Numbered from the stretch's first letter, positions 9,264-18,694 are shown. The stretch is DNA of 64,000 bases from Nocardia concava NBRC 100430 (GCF_000308815.1 NZ_BAFX01000094.1:23370-87369), one strand, 5' to 3'. A program made the numbers and translations. The notes: generated by a model not told the origin, from the sequence alone.

Positions 9264-9300
9264 CGCCCCGTCATAGTTTTTCGGTTATCGGATTTTTCGG

Positions 9301-9765
9301 TTACTGGCCGACCACGCCATTCCACACGGCGTGCGCCCCCGAATCCCCGACCCGATAGGTCTGCCACGCGGCCGCACCGCCCGCCGCGATCGCCACCACC
9401 GCGAGCACGGCCACCACCGCCCGCCCGGCCGGCTTACCGCGCCCCTGCCGCACATGCGCGAGCACCAGCAGCGCGGCCGAGATCGCCAACGGCACAACGA
9501 AGTACAGCATCTGCCGCCCGAGCCGCGCGTGCTCGTCGAGCACCGGCGGCATTCCCAGCTTCTGCTGGAACCACTCCCCCGCCTCCACGGTCACCGGCGT
9601 CAGCGCGGTCACCACCACCGCCAGCGCGGCCGTCGGCCAGATCAGCCGGGCGCGGGCCGCGGGCCAGAGCGCGCACAGGATCACCAGCCCCGCCGTCAGC
9701 GGCACCAGCACGACGACCAGATGCACCAGCAGGACATGGGCGGGCAGCCCATTGATTGTCGACAT
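9301..9765 (-). CDS. DUF2231-type membrane protein
   Basis: A 154-residue polytopic protein with four hydrophobic segments. The N-terminus MSTINGLPAHVLLVHLVVVLVP has the conserved G-L-P-x-H-x-L-x-V-H pattern of DUF2231 proteins, in which the histidines may bind heme or metal. A further histidine lies in the EHARLGRQM segment. Family function is unproven; members are often found with electron-transfer genes. It is a stand-alone gene here. Confidence 0.75.
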   Translation of the reverse strand: MSTINGLPAHVLLVHLVVVLVPLTAGLVILCALWPAARARLIWPTAALAVVVTALTPVTVEAGEWFQQKLGMPPVLDEHARLGRQMLYFVVPLAISAALLVLAHVRQGRGKPAGRAVVAVLAVVAIAAGGAAAWQTYRVGDSGAHAVWNGVVGQ

Positions 9766-9871
9766 ATATCGGCTCTTTCGAACTCGGCGAAAAGCCCGGC
9801 GTATCAGTACAACGTAGGCCGAACCTCACCGGTTCAGCCCTGCGCCAAGTCGACTCGGCGAGTTCGGCGGA

Positions 9872-10654
9872 TCAGTCGGCGTCGGCGGGCACCACGATGC
9901 GGGTGAGCAACTGAGTCGGGGCCTCGTCGATGTGCTCGACGGCCGGTGCGATCGGCTCGGCTGGCTCGGCAGTCGCCTCGGGCGTGGCCTCCGGGCCGGA
10001 AGCCGCGGGCTCGACCGGCTCGGCCGGCGCTGCCGCGGGCTCCTGGCCTGGATCCGCCGCCAGCGCGGCGACGTCCGAGGCCAGGGTGGCCAGGCGGCGG
10101 GCTCGCAGGTCATCGCTCAGCACCGCGGTCGTCGACTCGGCCGGGGCGTGGACGATGCGGCGGGTGGGGGTCTCCTCCACCGGCGTGGCCTCGGCCGCGC
10201 TCGGCAATCCCGAGCCCGCGGCGAAGCCCAGCACCTCGTACTGGGTGCCGATGGTCATGACGGCCGAATTCTTGTCGTGCGCAATGTATCCCTGGTTGGT
10301 GCCCATCACGCGGCGCAGGGACTCGAGCCAGCGGTGGTCCAGCACGCGGCAGTCGGCCCAGGGGAAGTACTCGAGGCCGGTGCGGAGGTAGAAGCGGTCA
10401 CCGATGCGGGCGCCCCGCAACAGTTCCAGCAACCACGCGTCGATCAGATTCGGCTGGGCATTGCGATAGATGCGCGTGCGCGGCGCGACCGACCCGTTGG
10501 CGAATTCTCCGAAGGAGTTCAGCAACTCACCCGGAAACTCTTCTATCTTCCCAAAACCGACGACATCCAAACCGAGAAGTTGCTCCGGAAGTTGGGCGGC
10601 AATCCTGCGCTCGTCATGCAGTTTGAACTTCCTATTGATGTTCTCAGTGCGCAT
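9872..10654 (-). CDS. Hypothetical protein with Pro/Ala/Glu-rich tail
   Basis: A 260-residue protein I do not recognise. The N-terminal two thirds look globular and Arg/Trp-rich (GDRFYLRTGLEYFPWADCRVLDHRWLES is its most distinctive part, in segments). The last 80 residues are low-complexity Ala/Pro/Glu/Thr sequence, probably disordered. The start has GGAG seven bases upstream. The first 50 codons and the promoter (about 10500-10740) are noticeably less GC-rich than the surroundings, which may point to a foreign origin or simply to an AT-rich promoter zone. There is no operon partner within 160 bp. Confidence 0.6.
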   Translation of the reverse strand: MRTENINRKFKLHDERRIAAQLPEQLLGLDVVGFGKIEEFPGELLNSFGEFANGSVAPRTRIYRNAQPNLIDAWLLELLRGARIGDRFYLRTGLEYFPWADCRVLDHRWLESLRRVMGTNQGYIAHDKNSAVMTIGTQYEVLGFAAGSGLPSAAEATPVEETPTRRIVHAPAESTTAVLSDDLRARRLATLASDVAALAADPGQEPAAAPAEPVEPAASGPEATPEATAEPAEPIAPAVEHIDEAPTQLLTRIVVPADAD

Positions 10655-10816
10655 TTATCTCCGACTTCCCGTCCAAGCTTCACGGAACCCTAGCATGAAC
10701 CCAACCGTTTCAAACCAGTTTGGTCGGCCGCCCAGACTACCGGTTCGGTAACGCCCGCTACGAACCCGCAACCAGGGGTTACGGCTATCACGGCGCAACG
10801 AAGGGCCCGCCGCGAG

Positions 10817-12460
10817 TCAGCCCGGCCGATGGCCCGTGATGATTTCCCCCTGCGTCGTGAGCCCTGGATTGCCAGGGTCCCAATAGTTTCCGTGCGCGAG
10901 GACATCAAGGGGTAAGGCGCGCAACACCGGAAGGTCGATAGTGGCCCCGGAAGATCTGAAAACTGTTGCGCGAAATTCGCGATCCACCGGATCGACCCCG
11001 TGCAGAAACTGCCCGAACCTCGGCACCGGATCGGCGGGGTCGGCGGTGGCAAACACATGCGCACCGTTGCGGCCCGCAGGAATACCCGCCAGCCGCAATT
11101 CTGAAACGTCATCGACCTCCACGCCGGGGCTGCCGACGAACACCACGGCATCGGCGTCCAGAGAGTTAGCTCCGGACGCGGCGGCACCGATCACGGTGCT
11201 GCCGTAGCTGTGTCCGAGGACGGTGTTGTGCGAGGCGATCCCGGCGTGGGTGGCGCGCAATCCGTCCTCGAACCCGTCCAAGGCGGCCGCGCCCGCCCGT
11301 GCCCGTCCGTCTCCCATCGCCGCGGCCAGATCCGGCGGTGCGTCGTACCCGTACCAGGTGATGACCGAGGTCCGGGCCGACGGATCCGCGTGCTGGGCCG
11401 CACCCAGCAGCGCTCGCGACCGGTCAACCCCCACCCCGATCGCCGTGAGCGGCGAGCCGGCGCCCGGCACGAAGGTCGCGACATTGGCGGCGGTGTCCGG
11501 ATTGTTCAGCGCGATCACACCGTGTCCCCGGGCATCCACCGACAACAGCAACCGCTGATCGCCGTGCCCACCGAGTTGCTCGGCCAGCGCCGCGTACCCG
11601 GCCAGCCGTGTTTCGGCCTCGGTCTGCGCGGTTTCCCACTGCCGCAGCGCGATCCAGCCCGCGTCGGTGGTCGGCAGGTTCTCGCGCCGTGTCCAATCGG
11701 GATGCTGTTCGGCCAGCCGCCGGATCTCGGCCGATGCCTCGTCGCGCAGCCGGGTCAGGGCAAGCCGGTTGTAGTGGTCCCGGGCGAGCACGGGCAATCC
11801 GTCCCGAGTGCCGATCAGCGGGTCATAGGCGAACAGCGCGTCCTGATCGGCGGCGGGCAGCGAGTTCCACAGTGCGTTCAGCTCCTTCGGAGCATCGGGC
11901 AGGATCGCCGTGCCCTCGAGGATTCCGGCGACCCGCGGGCTCGGCCCGAGCGGCGCGAGGGTGAGCGCCGCGACGGCCGCCGCGAGCCGGGACCCGGCGC
12001 GCTCATCGGTGTCCCCCGCGGCGTCGAGCAATGGCACCAGCCGCGCCTGCAGCTCCCGGGCCTTGGCGTCGACAGCCGCCTGAAAGACCAAGTCCAGCGG
12101 CGCGTTTCCGGTGTCGAAGCGTGGCGCGGTGACGGTCCCGTCCTCGGCGATCCGGTACCCGTTGGCATATCCCTCGTCCCAGATCTGCCGGACCAGCTCG
12201 CACACCCGGTCCAGTGCACCCGCCTCCGCGAGTGCTTCGGCGATATCGAGCAGCGCCGCGCCGAGGTGGTTGGCGGCCAGCTGGGATTCCAGCATGCGCA
12301 GTGTCGCGGCCGTTCCCGCGGCGCCCTGCCAGCCGGCGACGGCCGCCTCGACCAATCGGCCGACGCGGGTCATCGCCCCGGAGAACTCCGAATCCGCCTC
12401 GAGCGCGGCCGCCCCGGCCGCCGTCGCCGCTTCCGGCCGCCAGGCCAGCACCTGCGACAC
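10817..12460 (-). CDS. DUF1023 alpha/beta hydrolase (type VII secretion-linked)
   Basis: A protein of about 547 residues. The C-terminal half is a DUF1023 alpha/beta hydrolase with nucleophile elbow GHSYGST, preceded by the ITWYGYDAPPD segment typical of this family. The N-terminal half is helical and WXG-like (VLAWRPEAATAAG onward). Such proteins commonly follow small EspC-like ESX substrates in mycolic-acid bacteria, as here with the gene 60 bp upstream. The substrate is unknown; a lipid or ester is a family-level guess. The start is uncertain: GTG at 12460 gives MSQVLAW and I prefer it; GTG at 12475 sits close behind GGAGGG, and TTG at 12511 is possible. Confidence 0.8.
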   Translation of the reverse strand: MSQVLAWRPEAATAAGAAALEADSEFSGAMTRVGRLVEAAVAGWQGAAGTAATLRMLESQLAANHLGAALLDIAEALAEAGALDRVCELVRQIWDEGYANGYRIAEDGTVTAPRFDTGNAPLDLVFQAAVDAKARELQARLVPLLDAAGDTDERAGSRLAAAVAALTLAPLGPSPRVAGILEGTAILPDAPKELNALWNSLPAADQDALFAYDPLIGTRDGLPVLARDHYNRLALTRLRDEASAEIRRLAEQHPDWTRRENLPTTDAGWIALRQWETAQTEAETRLAGYAALAEQLGGHGDQRLLLSVDARGHGVIALNNPDTAANVATFVPGAGSPLTAIGVGVDRSRALLGAAQHADPSARTSVITWYGYDAPPDLAAAMGDGRARAGAAALDGFEDGLRATHAGIASHNTVLGHSYGSTVIGAAASGANSLDADAVVFVGSPGVEVDDVSELRLAGIPAGRNGAHVFATADPADPVPRFGQFLHGVDPVDREFRATVFRSSGATIDLPVLRALPLDVLAHGNYWDPGNPGLTTQGEIITGHRPG

Positions 12461-12520
12461 CCTTGCCCGCCCCACACGCCCTCCCCCATCGGCCGGTACC
12501 GCTCCGAGCAATCCCGAAAC

Positions 12521-12829
12521 TCAGGAGGGGGCGTGTAGGAAACTGTCGAGCTGGGCCTTCAGCGTCTGTTCGGTGTCCTCGTAAGTGGCGTGGGCCTGAT
12601 CGGTCGCCTCGGCGAGGACGTGCAGCTGGTCCGCCATCTCACCCAGCGTGGCCGTCAGCGGTTCGCCCACGGTCTCAGCGGCCGCTCCGATGGCCGAATT
12701 GGGCATGGACCGGGCGACTTTCGCGATCTGGTCCACCGGGTCGATGACCGCGATCGCATCGGCCTCGTTCCGGATGCCCGCCGCCATGATTCGAAGCGCC
12801 ACGATGTCGGCGCGCAGCATGTCCGCCAT
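12521..12829 (-). CDS. EspC-like type VII secretion substrate
   Basis: A 102-residue helical protein without signal peptide or Cys. It begins MADMLRADIVALRIMAAGI and has two long helices separated near the middle, like the ESX secretion-associated EspC/DUF2580 family, which leaves the cell by type VII secretion. AAGGGGG four bases upstream decides the start at 12829; the longer upstream reading is not protein-like. It is followed directly by the DUF1023 hydrolase, a pairing often seen in Nocardia, Rhodococcus and Mycobacterium. No ESX membrane genes are in the window. Confidence 0.75.
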   Translation of the reverse strand: MADMLRADIVALRIMAAGIRNEADAIAVIDPVDQIAKVARSMPNSAIGAAAETVGEPLTATLGEMADQLHVLAEATDQAHATYEDTEQTLKAQLDSFLHAPS

Positions 12830-12938
12830 GCTTCCCCCTTCGTTGTGACCACACCCTAGCGGGGGCGGTACGACCAGGTGGGATGAGAAGTTCAGAATGT
12901 GGACAGCGCAGTGCCTGTTCACATCCTGGGTCGCCTGT

Positions 12939-13913
12939 TCACTTCTTCTCGCGGCGGGCGGCCTCCCGGGCCAGTGCCCGATCGCGATGCTCCTCGAACC
13001 GGACGACGTCCTTGCCGAGCTTGTCGAGGAAGGTGGCCAGCCGGTCGCGCGTGCGCTCACCGCGCCCGGTGAAGTCGTTGCGCTCGAAGATGTTCCATCT
13101 CCGCAGCACCGGCATGATGACCTCGTCGAGGTGCTGGCGCAGATCGTAGATGCCGTGCTTGGCGATGAGCACGCTGTTGCGCCGGAAGTCGGGCATGCCC
13201 GCGCCGGGCATGCGGAAGTTCTCGATGACCGCCGCGATGGCGTCGAGCGCGTCGTCGGGAACCAAGTCGAGGGCCGCGCCGCAGATATTGCGGTAGAAGA
13301 CCATGTGCAGGTTCTCGTCGGCCGCGATGCGGGCGAGCATGCGGTCGGCGATCGGATCCTGGCAGGCCTTCCCGGTATTGCGGTGCGAGACCCGGGTGGC
13401 CAGTTCCTGGAAGGTCACGTATGCGACGCCGTGCAGCACCGCGTGATCGCCGGTGCCGGTGGGATCGTCGACCCCCTGCCCCATGACCGTCATGCGCGCC
13501 TGTTCCAGCGCGACCGGGTCGACGCCGCGGGTGACCACCAGGTAATCGCGCAGCACGATGCCGTGCCGGTTCTCCTCGGCGGTCCAGCGGTCCACCCAGG
13601 TCCGCCAGACGCCGTCGCGGGAGAAGGAGTCGGAGATGAGCCGGTGGTAGGAGGGCAGATTGTCCTCGGTGAGCAGGTTGGTGACCATGGCCGCGCGGGC
13701 CACCTCGCCGAGCCGGGATTGTTCGGGTTCCCAATCGATTCCGCCCATGGCCGCGAAATTGCGGCCCTCGTCCCAGGGCACGTAGTCGTGGGGATGCCAG
13801 TCCTTGGCCATCGATAGATGGCGGTTCAGATTCGACTCCGCCACCGGTTCGAGTTCGGCCAGCAGTGCGCGTGCGGGAATGGTTCGAGCTCGTGCGGAAA
13901 TGATCTCAGCCAC
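12939..13913 (-). CDS. Soluble acyl-ACP desaturase (DesA1/DesA2 type)
   Basis: A 324-residue member of the stearoyl-ACP desaturase family of di-iron enzymes. The iron-binding helices are visible: TEDNLPSYH near residue 82, EENRHG near 114 and DENLHM near 200. These proteins introduce a double bond into ACP-bound fatty acyl chains using O2 and ferredoxin. In mycobacteria DesA1 and DesA2 act on mycolic-acid precursors. The Lys/Arg-rich C-terminus (REAARREKK) is unremarkable. It is divergent from the next gene across a 200-bp promoter region in which I found no clear operator. Confidence 0.9.
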   Translation of the reverse strand: MAEIISARARTIPARALLAELEPVAESNLNRHLSMAKDWHPHDYVPWDEGRNFAAMGGIDWEPEQSRLGEVARAAMVTNLLTEDNLPSYHRLISDSFSRDGVWRTWVDRWTAEENRHGIVLRDYLVVTRGVDPVALEQARMTVMGQGVDDPTGTGDHAVLHGVAYVTFQELATRVSHRNTGKACQDPIADRMLARIAADENLHMVFYRNICGAALDLVPDDALDAIAAVIENFRMPGAGMPDFRRNSVLIAKHGIYDLRQHLDEVIMPVLRRWNIFERNDFTGRGERTRDRLATFLDKLGKDVVRFEEHRDRALAREAARREKK

Positions 13914-14117
13914 GTCGTATCCCTGCTCATGACGACTAGTCTCGTTTCGCGAGCCTACTCGGATATTCGCCGAATCGCCTTGGCGCTCTTGAAAGACGAC
14001 CGTTCTGCAATGACGCCGGTCATTCGCCAGCGAGCTGGGTGGCGGGCACGTTAATGTGGGTCAGCGCGTGCGCGATTCACCGGGGAAACAACGTCTGCGA
14101 TACCTGAGGAGGGGCAG

Positions 14118-15143
14118 ATGGCGGCCGTTCCCGCAGCTGCGAGAAAGGCACTACCCACCGTCGGCTTCACCATTCTGGTAGCGGCCGCGGCGGTTTGGCA
14201 GCGGGATGCGGTGCTCACCGGAGTCCACGCATTGCTGGGGGCGGATCCGCGCTGGCTGCTCGTCGCCGGGCTCGCGACGCTGGCCCTGTGGCCCACCTCG
14301 GTTTTCATGCTGCACGGTTCGATTCCGGCGCGCACCGACGCCCGGCAGTTGTTCGCCCTGCAGCTCGCGGTGCCGGCCATCGGACTGGTGCCCGCCGCGT
14401 CGCTGCTGCTGCGGCTGCGGTTCCTGCGCAAGACGGGGCTCAGCCATACCGGCGCGATGGCGTCGATGGCGCTGATGGGATTCGCCGCGTTGATGGTGCG
14501 GGTGCCGCTGGTGGTGATCGCCGCGCTGGCCGCGCCGGGCCTGATGAGCCGCAATGGCGAGCCGCCGCCCTGGCACGATCTGGGCGCGCGGACCGGCGCA
14601 CTGTGGGACCACTACATCGGCGAGAATCTCTGGCGCACAGCGGCAATCATGATCATCGGGCTGGCTGTGGTCGCCGCGCTCGCACTGGCCCTGCATCGCC
14701 GGGTGCGCACGCACGGCGGCTGGCGTCAGCTGCCCTCGCGCATGCGTCACGCCCGCTCGGATGCCGGGATGGCCTGGAAATCGGTGGCGGCCACCGCGAT
14801 CCTGCCCCGCCGCGCGGCCGCCCTCTGGATCTGCGCGCTGCTGCAGCCGCTGCTCATGGTGGTGGCGCTGTGGGCGGTACTGCACGCGGTCGGCGCGAAC
14901 CTGAGCCTGCCCGATACCTTCGTCGTCGAATTGGTGACCGTGGCGCTGGCGCCGCTGCTGCCCTCACCGAACGGGGTGGCCACCAAGGAGATCACCATTG
15001 CCGCGGGGCTGACCGCGGTCGCGGGGCTGACCGTCGGGGTGGCGGTCGGTGCGGCCCTGGGGTTCCGGCTCCTCACCTTCTGGTGCCAGATCCCCCTGGG
15101 CCTCGCGTCCTTCGCCTATCTGAACCACCGCCGCGCCATCTGA
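14118..15143 (+). CDS. LPG-synthase-like (UPF0104) membrane protein
   Basis: A 341-residue protein with seven or eight membrane segments. Its architecture and the C-terminal LLPSPNGVATKEITIAAGL segment resemble the transmembrane domain of lysylphosphatidylglycerol synthases and UPF0104 proteins (where P-x-P-G-G-x-G-x-x-E is usual). There is no cytosolic aminoacyltransferase domain, so a role in lipid or glycan transfer or flipping is only inference. AGGAGGGG lies six bases before the ATG. It stands alone, divergent from the desaturase gene. Confidence 0.65.
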   Translation: MAAVPAAARKALPTVGFTILVAAAAVWQRDAVLTGVHALLGADPRWLLVAGLATLALWPTSVFMLHGSIPARTDARQLFALQLAVPAIGLVPAASLLLRLRFLRKTGLSHTGAMASMALMGFAALMVRVPLVVIAALAAPGLMSRNGEPPPWHDLGARTGALWDHYIGENLWRTAAIMIIGLAVVAALALALHRRVRTHGGWRQLPSRMRHARSDAGMAWKSVAATAILPRRAAALWICALLQPLLMVVALWAVLHAVGANLSLPDTFVVELVTVALAPLLPSPNGVATKEITIAAGLTAVAGLTVGVAVGAALGFRLLTFWCQIPLGLASFAYLNHRRAI

Positions 15144-15159
15144 CCGCGCGGCGGCCGCA

Positions 15160-15417
15160 CTACTTGTTCAGCTTGCAATCGATGGTCGCGTACTTCGCGA
15201 CACCGCCCCAGGTGGTCTGCGCGACGCCCATCGCCTGACGCTTGCTCCACTTGGCCTCGACGGCGGGCAGCGTCGGGAGCTTCTCCCCCGCCCAGGTCTC
15301 GGCATTGCAGGTGTAGGTCGGGACCCCGGCCTGCGCGGGCGCGGCGTCGACGACGGCCGAGACCGGCGCCAGTGCGAACACGGCTACCGGCAGACCGATC
15401 CAATACTTCTTGCTCAC
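15160..15417 (-). CDS. Small secreted protein
   Basis: An 85-residue protein with a signal peptide (MSKKYWIGLPVAVFALAPVS, cleavage after AQA near residue 30). The mature part of about 55 residues has two Cys (TYTCNAETW and TIDCKLNK) that could form one disulfide, and several Trp. I do not recognise the family. The GTG start at 15417 is supported by AAGGAG. It ends 17 bp from the convergent UPF0104 gene. Confidence 0.65.
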   Translation of the reverse strand: MSKKYWIGLPVAVFALAPVSAVVDAAPAQAGVPTYTCNAETWAGEKLPTLPAVEAKWSKRQAMGVAQTTWGGVAKYATIDCKLNK

Positions 15418-15585
15418 GGCGACTCCTTGTGCGATCTCGGGTGAGCTGGCGAACAGCAGCCCAGATTCTCGCACGGCTTCGGCGAGCCCGCGCCGCGAAC
15501 GCCGCGATCATGGCCGAGGATGAGGGCACTTTCGGCGCTCCCGGAGCGTTGATCACATAAGGCGACCATCACGAAGGAGTGCGCC

Positions 15586-15861
15586 ATGTCGTTCATCGGG
15601 AGCCTGCTCGGGCTGGTCCTGACCCTGTTCATGCTGCTGCTCATCGCACGCCTGATCCTGGATTGGATCGTCACACTCAGCGACAATCCGCAGGGCATCC
15701 GCAAGCCGCGCGAAATCGTCTACAAGCTGACCGAGCCGGTCATCGCCCCGGTCCGCAAGTTCCTACACCCGATCCGCCTCGGCGGGATCCAGATCGATCT
15801 GGCGTTCACGGTGGTGTTCATCGTGGTGCTGATCCTGCGGGCGGTCGCGTTCAGCCTCTGA
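15586..15861 (+). CDS. YggT family membrane protein
   Basis: A 91-residue YggT-family protein with two membrane segments flanking a short loop that contains the conserved TEPVIAPVRKFLHPIRLGGIQID region. In Gram-positive bacteria and actinomycetes YggT proteins are associated with division and envelope functions, often near sepF/divIVA; here the gene is isolated. GAAGGAG precedes the ATG. Its last 99 nt overlap the end of the convergent MFS gene. Confidence 0.85.
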   Translation: MSFIGSLLGLVLTLFMLLLIARLILDWIVTLSDNPQGIRKPREIVYKLTEPVIAPVRKFLHPIRLGGIQIDLAFTVVFIVVLILRAVAFSL

Positions 15862-17061
15862 GAAGACGGGCCGCAGGAGAAAGGCCGCCGCGAGAATCAA
15901 GACGCCCGCCAGCGCGATGGCCGAGCGCGGACTGGTGATCGCGGCGAGCAGCCCCCACAGCGCGGTCATCGCGGCCGTGGTGGCATTGCCGGTGATCGAC
16001 CAGGCGGACAGGACCCGGGCGGTGCGGTCGGCCGGAGTCCGGGTCAGGCGGAAGGTGGCGTAGATCGGGTTGAAGACACCGCAGCAGGTGATGAGACCGA
16101 ATTCCACGACGATCACCAGCAGCAGACCGGCCGGGCCGGTGCCGATGAACGCCAGTGCGAAAGACCAGCAGGACCGCAGGATTCCGCTGACGACGAGGAT
16201 CCGGCCCTGACCGAACCGGTCCGCGAGCGGTCTGGCGATCCGGGATCCGAGCAATCCGCCCAGGCACGGCAGCCCGAACGCGAGACCGTATTGCCAAGGG
16301 GCGAACCCGAGTTCGCGCAGCATGATGACGGCCAGCAGCGGCGCGGTCGCCATGATCAGCGAATTCACCAGCACGGTATTGAGGAACAGGGGCCGCAGCA
16401 TGCGGTGGGCGAGGATGTAGCGCCAACCCTCGATCAAATCCCCCTTGCGGAAACCCTGCGACGAATCACCTTCGGGCCGTGCCTCTCCCCCGCCGATCGC
16501 GCGAATCCCCAAGGCCGACAACAGAAAACTGACCGCATTCGCCGCCACCGTCACCACCGGCCCGAAGATCCCGATCGCCGCGCCCCCGAGCGGCGGCCCC
16601 AGTACCGACGCCGTCCACATGGTCGATTCGAACCGGCCGTTCGCGACCAGCAGATCCTCCTTGGCCACCAGTGTTTTCAGATACGCCCCGGAGGCCGACC
16701 GGAACGCGATATCGGCCGCCGCCACGATCACCGACACCACCAGCAGCTGCGCGAAACTCAACACCCCGAGCACATAGGCCAGCGGCACGCTGAGCACCAC
16801 CGCGAAGCGGACCACATCGGTGGCGATCAATACCGGCCGCTTCCTGCGGAATTCGACCCACGGCCCCAGCGGCACCGCGACCAGCGCACCCACCGCCAAC
16901 CCGGCCGCCGCCAGCAGCGATACCTCACCCGGACCCACGTGCAGGACAAGCACCGCGATCAAGGGAAAAGCATCGAACGCGAGCCACGATCCCGCGATGC
17001 TCACCGCGTACGCCGCCCACAACCACGCGAATCCGCGCCCCAGCGACCGCCCGCCCGCCAT
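15763..17061 (-). CDS. MFS transporter (MFS_3-like exporter)
   Basis: A 432-residue major facilitator with 12 predicted membrane segments. The loop between segments 2 and 3 reads WVEFRRKRPVLIATD, as in the enterobactin-exporter/MFS_3 group, so export of a small molecule is likely. After the last segment the protein has an unusual 35-residue His/Asp/Arg-rich tail (RDRPQDQHHDEHHRERQ), which is encoded wholly antisense to the end of the YggT gene. ATG 17061 follows GAGGTGG; GTG 17082 is an in-frame alternative. Confidence 0.8.
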   Translation of the reverse strand: MAGGRSLGRGFAWLWAAYAVSIAGSWLAFDAFPLIAVLVLHVGPGEVSLLAAAGLAVGALVAVPLGPWVEFRRKRPVLIATDVVRFAVVLSVPLAYVLGVLSFAQLLVVSVIVAAADIAFRSASGAYLKTLVAKEDLLVANGRFESTMWTASVLGPPLGGAAIGIFGPVVTVAANAVSFLLSALGIRAIGGGEARPEGDSSQGFRKGDLIEGWRYILAHRMLRPLFLNTVLVNSLIMATAPLLAVIMLRELGFAPWQYGLAFGLPCLGGLLGSRIARPLADRFGQGRILVVSGILRSCWSFALAFIGTGPAGLLLVIVVEFGLITCCGVFNPIYATFRLTRTPADRTARVLSAWSITGNATTAAMTALWGLLAAITSPRSAIALAGVLILAAAFLLRPVFSEAERDRPQDQHHDEHHRERQIDLDPAEADRV

Positions 17062-17216
17062 ACCCGCCACCTCATCCTCCACCGATCTCGACCGCGAGAT
17101 CGAAACAGAAGCGCCGAGGCAGGATCAAACAACTACTCGCTCGGCGAGCCACAACCCGCGGTTGTCCGCCGGGCCATTGCGGAATATCTGTCGGACCCGG
17201 GTGCTTGGATGGGGGC

Positions 17217-17732
17217 ATGACGAGCGCTGACTTGCTGGTGGACGCCTTCGGACGAATCAAGGAAAACGTGCACGGCGCGGTAGCCGACCTGACCCAGGAG
17301 GAACTGGGCACGCAACTCGAACCCGGCGCCAACTCCATCGCCTGGCTGATCTGGCATCTGACCCGAGTCCAGGACGATCACATCGCCGACGTCGCCGACC
17401 TCCCCCAGGTCTGGACCGCCGCGGGCTGGTCCAAACGCTTCGACCTCCCCTTCGACGACTCCGCCACCGGCTACGCCCAAACCGCCGCGGATGTCGCCGC
17501 CCTCGCCTCCGTCCCCGCCGACCTGCTACTCGGTTACTTCGACGCCGTGCAGGCTCAATCCCTCGCCTACGTCTCCGCCCTCACCGATGCCGACCTCCCC
17601 CGCATCGTCGACACCCGCTGGGATCCCCCGGTAACCCTCGGCGTCCGCCTGATCAGCGTCATCGACGACGACATCCAGCACTCCGGCCAAGCCGCCTACA
17701 TCCGAGGAATCCTGTTGCGCCGCCGGGCCTAG
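17217..17732 (+). CDS. DinB/DUF664-type protein (mycothiol-dependent family)
   Basis: A 171-residue four-helix-bundle protein of the DinB/DUF664 superfamily. The metal-binding histidines are visible in IWHLTRVQDDH near residue 48 and in DDDIQHSGQAAYIRG near residue 155. In actinomycetes many members use mycothiol as co-substrate in transfer or detoxification reactions; which reaction applies here cannot be read. GGATGGGGG precedes the ATG. The 3' end overlaps the convergent SDR gene by 4 bp. Confidence 0.8.
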   Translation: MTSADLLVDAFGRIKENVHGAVADLTQEELGTQLEPGANSIAWLIWHLTRVQDDHIADVADLPQVWTAAGWSKRFDLPFDDSATGYAQTAADVAALASVPADLLLGYFDAVQAQSLAYVSALTDADLPRIVDTRWDPPVTLGVRLISVIDDDIQHSGQAAYIRGILLRRRA

Positions 17733-18679
17733 TGCCACTCGTAGGTGATTCCGGTGAGCTTCTCACTGAGCTGCCAGAGGCGGCGGGCCTCGAATCGGCT
17801 GTAGGCGATGGGATTTCGAAGAGTCCGCCGGGGGTAACCGAAGGCTTCGAAAGCCGGGCCGATATACGAATTTCCAGCGAGATTCGGCATTGTCGCGCCG
17901 TATAGCTGCGGCAGCGCGCCCAGAGAATCGGACTGGGCAAAGGAGAATAGCAACCGCTGCTGCATCGCCGCGAGGCGGCCGCCCAGGCCAGATTCCGGGT
18001 CGGAGTCGTAGAGGTTGGTGGCTGACAAGCCGGGGTGGGCGGCTACGGCGGTGAGTTGGGTGCCCGCCGATTCAGCCCGGCGTTGGAGTTCGGCGGTGAA
18101 AAGCAGGTTGGCGAGTTTGGATTGGCTGTAGGCGAGCCAACGGATATAGACGACACGCCAATTCGGGTCGAACCAGTTGATCAGGCCGCCCCACGCCGCG
18201 ATCGAGGAGACCGTGACCACGCGGGGGTTCGGGGCGCGGAGCAAGCCCGGTAGCAGCAGGCCGGTCAAGGCGTAGTGCCCCAGATGGTTGGTGCCGAATT
18301 GCGCGTCGAAGCCGTCGGCGGTGCGTTCGTGCCGGGGTAACGCCATCACGCCCGCGTTGTTGACCAGGATGTCGATAGGCGTCTCGCGCACGTCGAGGTG
18401 GTCGGCGGCGCGGCGGACGGAGGTCAGATCGGCCAGATCCAGCGGCAGCACTTCGGGTTTCGGACCGCTGGCCGCATCGCTGACCTGCTGTAGCGCGGCG
18501 GCGGCCTTGATTTCGTTGCGGCAGGCCAGCAGCACGTGGGCGCCCTTGGCGGCCAGCGCTTCCGCGGTGCGCAGGCCCAGACCGCTATTGGCCCCGGTCA
18601 CCACGGCGGTCTTGCCGGTCTGATCCGGGATGTCCGCGGTGGTCCAGCGGCGGGCGAACAGTTCTCTGGCACAAACCAT
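17729..18679 (-). CDS. SDR oxidoreductase (retinol-dehydrogenase-like)
   Basis: A 316-residue short-chain dehydrogenase with all classical motifs: TGANSGLG cofactor loop near residue 28, NNAG near 109, catalytic Ser in TVSSIAAWGG, and YSQSK. The length and the GTNHLGHYALTGLLLP segment are those of the protochlorophyllide/retinol dehydrogenase-like group, which mostly use NADP(H). A TGTC-N3-GACA palindrome lies 16 bp upstream and is shared with the divergent SRPBCC gene. Confidence 0.88.
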   Translation of the reverse strand: MVCARELFARRWTTADIPDQTGKTAVVTGANSGLGLRTAEALAAKGAHVLLACRNEIKAAAALQQVSDAASGPKPEVLPLDLADLTSVRRAADHLDVRETPIDILVNNAGVMALPRHERTADGFDAQFGTNHLGHYALTGLLLPGLLRAPNPRVVTVSSIAAWGGLINWFDPNWRVVYIRWLAYSQSKLANLLFTAELQRRAESAGTQLTAVAAHPGLSATNLYDSDPESGLGGRLAAMQQRLLFSFAQSDSLGALPQLYGATMPNLAGNSYIGPAFEAFGYPRRTLRNPIAYSRFEARRLWQLSEKLTGITYEWH

Positions 18680-18694
18680 GACGCGACCCTATTC

